DNA of 64,000 nucleotides, from positions 17,028 to 81,027 of the forward strand of contig CAKVDZ010000007.1 in the NCBI GenBank assembly GCA_934728585.1, read 5' to 3'. Each line of letters begins with the position of its first letter. The stretch's first letter is position 1. This document shows positions 61,850-64,000 of this stretch, piece after piece. The stretch comes from an uncultured Candidatus Melainabacteria bacterium. GTDB lineage: Bacteria; Cyanobacteriota; Vampirovibrionia; Gastranaerophilales; Gastranaerophilaceae. The notes beneath the pieces were generated by a model that did not search any database, had not been told where the DNA came from, and saw only the letters and a list, made by a program, of their open reading frames with translations. A program made the position numbers and the translations under genes.

Positions 61850-61931
61850 TGGGCCCGGAGAGACTCGAACTCTCACACATCGCTGCGCTAGATCCTAAGT
61901 CTAGTGCGTCTACCAATTTCGCCACAGGCCC
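61850..61931 (-). tRNA. tRNA-Leu (anticodon UAG)
   Basis: Read on the minus strand, the acceptor stem is GGGCCTG paired with CGGGCCC, and the anticodon arm CTAGA-CTTAGGA-TCTAG gives anticodon UAG (codon CUA). A long variable arm typical of tRNA-Leu follows, and the T arm has GAGAG-TTCGAGT-CTCTC. The discriminator is A at 61850. CCA is not encoded. The length is 82 bases. Confidence 0.96.
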
Positions 61932-61953
61932 ATTTGGTTAACTGTACTAATAA

Positions 61954-61980
61954 AGTATACCAAAATTACTTTATTGTCAA
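61954..61980 (-). promoter_or_regulatory. Promoter of tRNA-Leu
   Basis: On the minus strand a perfect TTGACA (61975-61980) is followed after 15 bases by TATACT (61954-61959), or after 17 bases by TACTTT. It lies just upstream of the tRNA 5' end at 61931. Confidence 0.6.
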
Positions 61981-62026
61981 TATTTATTGTTTATTGTTTA
62001 ATAGTTATAAAATTTATAGGTGAATT

Positions 62027-62659
62027 ATGGCAGATATTTTTGAAGAATATAAAAATTTAAAATCCTTTGAAGTTGAATTTTTTGACGATGTTTATATGCA
62101 TAGGATTATGTGTAAAATTAAAAACATTGAACCAGAAAAAATGTTAATTATCTCGGATAACGCAAAAACTGGTGACATAAAACCAAAGGTTGGCGACAAT
62201 TTAACTTTGAACGTATATTCTGAAAATGGTATTTATAACTCTATCTCGAAAGTTCTTGATGTAACTGATGATGGCGAAAATACTATTTATTCTATATCAT
62301 ACCCATCTCAAAATAAAGTTACTCAACGTAGAGAATATTTTAGAGCAGACTTACATATTCCTTTTAAAATGACTGTTCAAAGAGCAGGAAAAGAGGATAT
62401 TTTATATGGCGAAACATTAAACATCTGTGGAAAAGGTATTTGCATTAAGAACTCAAAGCCTTTTTTACCTTATGATTCAATAGAGGTTTTATTAACTTTT
62501 AAAAATAAAGAAATTTCTACAAAAGCAGAGTATGTTTACACAAGAACTGGAGTTGAAGATGGTCGTCCAATATTCCAGCATGCTTTTATGCTTACAACAA
62601 TTGCGCAAGCTGATGTTGATTTTATTGTAGGTCAATGCTTCTTATATCAATTATCATAA
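62027..62659 (+). CDS. PilZ-domain protein (putative cyclic di-GMP receptor)
   Basis: The 210-residue protein has a YcgR-like N-terminal beta domain (about 8-92) followed by a PilZ domain. The c-di-GMP contact residues are QRREYFR (Arg101, Arg102, Arg106), matching RxxxR, while the second motif is NICGKG at 132-137 instead of D/NxSxxG: Cys stands where Ser is usual. Binding is therefore likely but should be tested. It has no membrane segment. AGGTGA precedes the ATG. PilZ proteins often control motility or pili, and a pilin-like gene is elsewhere in the window. Confidence 0.88.
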   Translation: MADIFEEYKNLKSFEVEFFDDVYMHRIMCKIKNIEPEKMLIISDNAKTGDIKPKVGDNLTLNVYSENGIYNSISKVLDVTDDGENTIYSISYPSQNKVTQRREYFRADLHIPFKMTVQRAGKEDILYGETLNICGKGICIKNSKPFLPYDSIEVLLTFKNKEISTKAEYVYTRTGVEDGRPIFQHAFMLTTIAQADVDFIVGQCFLYQLS

Positions 62660-62676
62660 GTTTTACAGCTATTTTT

Positions 62677-62704
62677 TTGACTTTCCATTAATTATCACTA
62701 ATAT
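62677..62704 (+). promoter_or_regulatory. Predicted housekeeping promoter of the 86-residue protein gene
   Basis: TTGACT (62677-62682), 16 bases, then TAATAT (62699-62704), 35 bases before the ATG at 62740. Confidence 0.5.
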
Positions 62705-62739
62705 ATTAGTGTAGATGAAAATGGTACATAGGATAGCGT

Positions 62740-63000
62740 ATGAAATTATTTGAAAGATTAAGATTTTTAGAAGGTCAGTACATGTTTATTAAATGGATTG
62801 GCGGAAATGATTATGCAAAACTGGTTGAATCTGGCGATGATTACTATGAATTCAATATTATAGATATTGAAACAATGGAATACAAAGAAACAGTCATAAT
62901 TCAACATAACATGCTAATCGAAGTTACTTTTGGTGGACCAGATGTACAAAGAGTATTAGCGGAAGTATCTTCGCAGTTACCATCTGTTTATAGAGAATAA
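62740..63000 (+). CDS. Small protein of unknown function
   Basis: This 86-residue protein is compact and mixed alpha/beta: a basic N-terminal helix (MKLFERLRFLEGQYMF) followed by alternating strands (FIKWIGG, YAKLVESGDDYYEFNIIDI, TVIIQHNMLIEVTFGG) and a short helix. The strand pattern resembles small barrel proteins of the SH3 or Sm type, but no motif confirms this. No signal peptide is present. It has its own promoter. Its stop is directly adjacent to the end of the convergent gene, with no spacer. Confidence 0.68.
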   Translation: MKLFERLRFLEGQYMFIKWIGGNDYAKLVESGDDYYEFNIIDIETMEYKETVIIQHNMLIEVTFGGPDVQRVLAEVSSQLPSVYRE

Positions 63001-63642
63001 TTAAATGTTAAAACTTTTACGGCTTCCTTCTTCGTGGTAAACTGTGCCACCGCAAACAGCTTCAGAAACAGTTAACGCAAATTCACGTCCAGCGTCAATT
63101 TGAGCTAATAAAAATTCTTTGTTTGCTCTATGTTTTAATTTGAAAATAGCGCTTTGCATTTTATTTTCTGGAACAAAAAGTGATGCTATTTCATTATCAA
63201 GCAAAATAGCCATCTCCTCGTCAGTGTTTTTAGCTTGTCTGATTAATTCAAAATAATCACCTTTTATGGCCATAATTCTACCAGAAAATAGAGCGGCTTC
63301 TTTTTCTCTAAATAAAGCTTGAGGTTTAAAATTACAACGCATTGTAAAACTAAACTGTTGCCAGAAAATGTTAACCACAACGGCTGGAACTTTTGCATCA
63401 ATTTTTTTCCAAATATTTTCAGTAGCAACACCACGAGAGGCAAAAGATTGTTTTAGATTATCAGTTAAATCGTTTAAAGCCGAAACCATATGTGCAAAGA
63501 TTTCGCTAGTGTTTTCGTTGGAGTGTTGATAATCACAGAATTGTTTGTACATATGCGCAGAAATTAAAGAAACTCTCTCCTTGATTATTGGAGAATTTCT
63601 TAAAGAATCTGAATTATCAAAATTATTAAATCCGTTGCTCAT
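63001..63642 (-). CDS. Protein of unknown function, 213 residues
   Basis: I do not recognise this protein. The first 18 residues are Asn/Ser-rich and probably disordered. Helices follow (IIKERVSLISAHMYKQFCDY, EIFAHMVSALNDLTDNLKQSFASRG), then a mixed central part with 'VVVNIFWQQFSFTMRCNFKPQALF' and more helices to the end. It has no signal peptide or clear membrane span. The gene shares its 3' boundary exactly with the convergent 86-residue gene. A functional link to the PilZ protein is possible only by proximity. Confidence 0.65.
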   Translation of the reverse strand: MSNGFNNFDNSDSLRNSPIIKERVSLISAHMYKQFCDYQHSNENTSEIFAHMVSALNDLTDNLKQSFASRGVATENIWKKIDAKVPAVVVNIFWQQFSFTMRCNFKPQALFREKEAALFSGRIMAIKGDYFELIRQAKNTDEEMAILLDNEIASLFVPENKMQSAIFKLKHRANKEFLLAQIDAGREFALTVSEAVCGGTVYHEEGSRKSFNI

Positions 63643-63750
63643 TATTACTTTAAATTTAATACAAACATGCTTTTACGTAAACAATTATAGAATTTTATTT
63701 ATATTTCATGAATACAGGAAATGGAGTATTTAAAATATAAAAAATCTAAA

Positions 63751-63823
63751 AACGCCCGACGGGATTCAAACCCGTGACCTACAGATTCGGACTCTGGCGC
63801 TCTATCCACTGAGCTACGGGCGT
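63751..63823 (-). tRNA. tRNA-Arg (anticodon CCG)
   Basis: Read on the minus strand, the acceptor ACGCCCG pairs with CGGGCGT, the D arm is GCTC-AGTGGATA-GAGC, and the anticodon loop GTCCGAA gives CCG (codon CGG). The T arm is ACGGG-TTTGAAT-CCCGT. CCA is not encoded. The base after the acceptor stem is U, unusual for a tRNA-Arg discriminator (normally A or G), and the outermost anticodon-stem pair is mismatched. Confidence 0.93.
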
Positions 63824-63840
63824 TTATTCTTCTATCTTTT

Positions 63841-63869
63841 ATTATATCTTTATTGATATTATTTTTCAA
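63841..63869 (-). promoter_or_regulatory. Promoter of tRNA-Arg
   Basis: On the minus strand TTGAAA (63864-63869), 17 bases, then a perfect TATAAT (63841-63846), about 17 bases before the tRNA 5' end. Confidence 0.65.
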
Positions 63870-63904
63870 TTGTAACAAATTGTAAACAAAATGCTTTAAA
63901 ACTC

Positions 63905-63931
63905 TAAAGTTTTCATTAAATATGCCGATAT
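63905..63931 (+). promoter_or_regulatory. Sigma-28 (FliA)-type promoter candidate of the right-edge gene
   Basis: TAAA (63905-63908), exactly 15 bases, then GCCGATAT (63924-63931), which matches the FliA consensus TAAA-N15-GCCGATAA at all but the last base. It lies 43 bases before the ATG at 63975. Confidence 0.7.
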
Positions 63932-63974
63932 AGAATATGTAAGGGAAAAGAAAAGTTAATAAGGAGTTACAACT

Positions 63975-64000
63975 ATGGGAATGTCAGCATCACAAGCAAG
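63975..64000 (+). CDS. Start of a further gene, cut by the right edge
   Basis: Only eight complete codons are visible, reading MGMSASQA. AAGGAG lies nine bases before the ATG and a FliA-type promoter candidate lies upstream, so a real gene starts here. The N-terminus resembles that of the 128-residue helical protein at 17755-18141 in having a small residue at position 4 and Gln at position 7. The product cannot be named from this fragment. Confidence 0.75.

Overview
The window is AT-rich bacterial chromosome. It most likely comes from a non-photosynthetic relative of cyanobacteria (Vampirovibrionia/'Melainabacteria', probably a gut Gastranaerophilales-type organism). This is inferred from several signs: an ATP synthase operon in cyanobacterial order with a duplicated and diverged b' subunit and no beta/epsilon genes; a DUF3326 gene typical of cyanobacteria; ClpC N-domains closest by eye to the cyanobacterial type; lipid A genes (lpxI, lpxB) implying an outer membrane; and no photosynthesis genes. 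No insertion sequences, prophage or CRISPR array were seen.

Layout. 1-4876: atpB(partial)-E-F'-F-H-A-G and a bidirectional terminator. 4895-10609: a giant papain-like protein, a ferredoxin and deoB on the minus strand. 10724-15392: nusB, ftsY, an M14 peptidase, a PC4-like protein and priA. 15395-18141: a large pilin-like protein, DUF3326 and a small helical protein. 18323-21425: a TPR protein and dusB. 21385-28469: a tight eight-gene minus operon (ClpX-type zinc finger, HEAT-like protein, yqgF, DUF1292, triple ClpC N-domain protein, tilS, hpt, histidine kinase). 28578-29998: a TPR lipoprotein and lgt. 29995-38862: a histidine kinase, scpB, scpA, smc, a YkgJ-like protein, a TPR protein and a small protein. 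39085-42720: serS and a Ski2-like helicase.

From about 42.7 kb to the right edge the character changes. Most genes are unfamiliar: two tandem paralogues (42820-43994), a zinc-ribbon ATPase, a divergent sigma factor and a very acidic membrane protein (44080-51807), two small proteins (51980-52893), hemW-lpxB-lpxI, and two large tandem paralogues with glycine every seventh residue (56100-60828). A lone ABC permease, tRNA-Leu, a PilZ protein, two unknown genes, tRNA-Arg and the start of a further gene complete the window.

The most interesting signal lies in this right-hand part. Four transcription units (starts 42820, 51980, 52594, 56100) have the same promoter-like element, GCAA-N15-ATACTTTATATAA, with the spacing conserved exactly. 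Two others (58864, 63975) have FliA/sigma-28-type elements (TAAA-N15-[GT]CCGATA). Four of the proteins behind the first promoter type, plus the papain-like protein at 4895-9019, carry a short N-terminal motif [NP][VQ]xFxG on otherwise different sequences. Together these suggest a co-regulated set of envelope-associated or exported proteins, perhaps driven by the sigma factor encoded in the middle of it. The shared elements are visible in the sequence; the function is inference.
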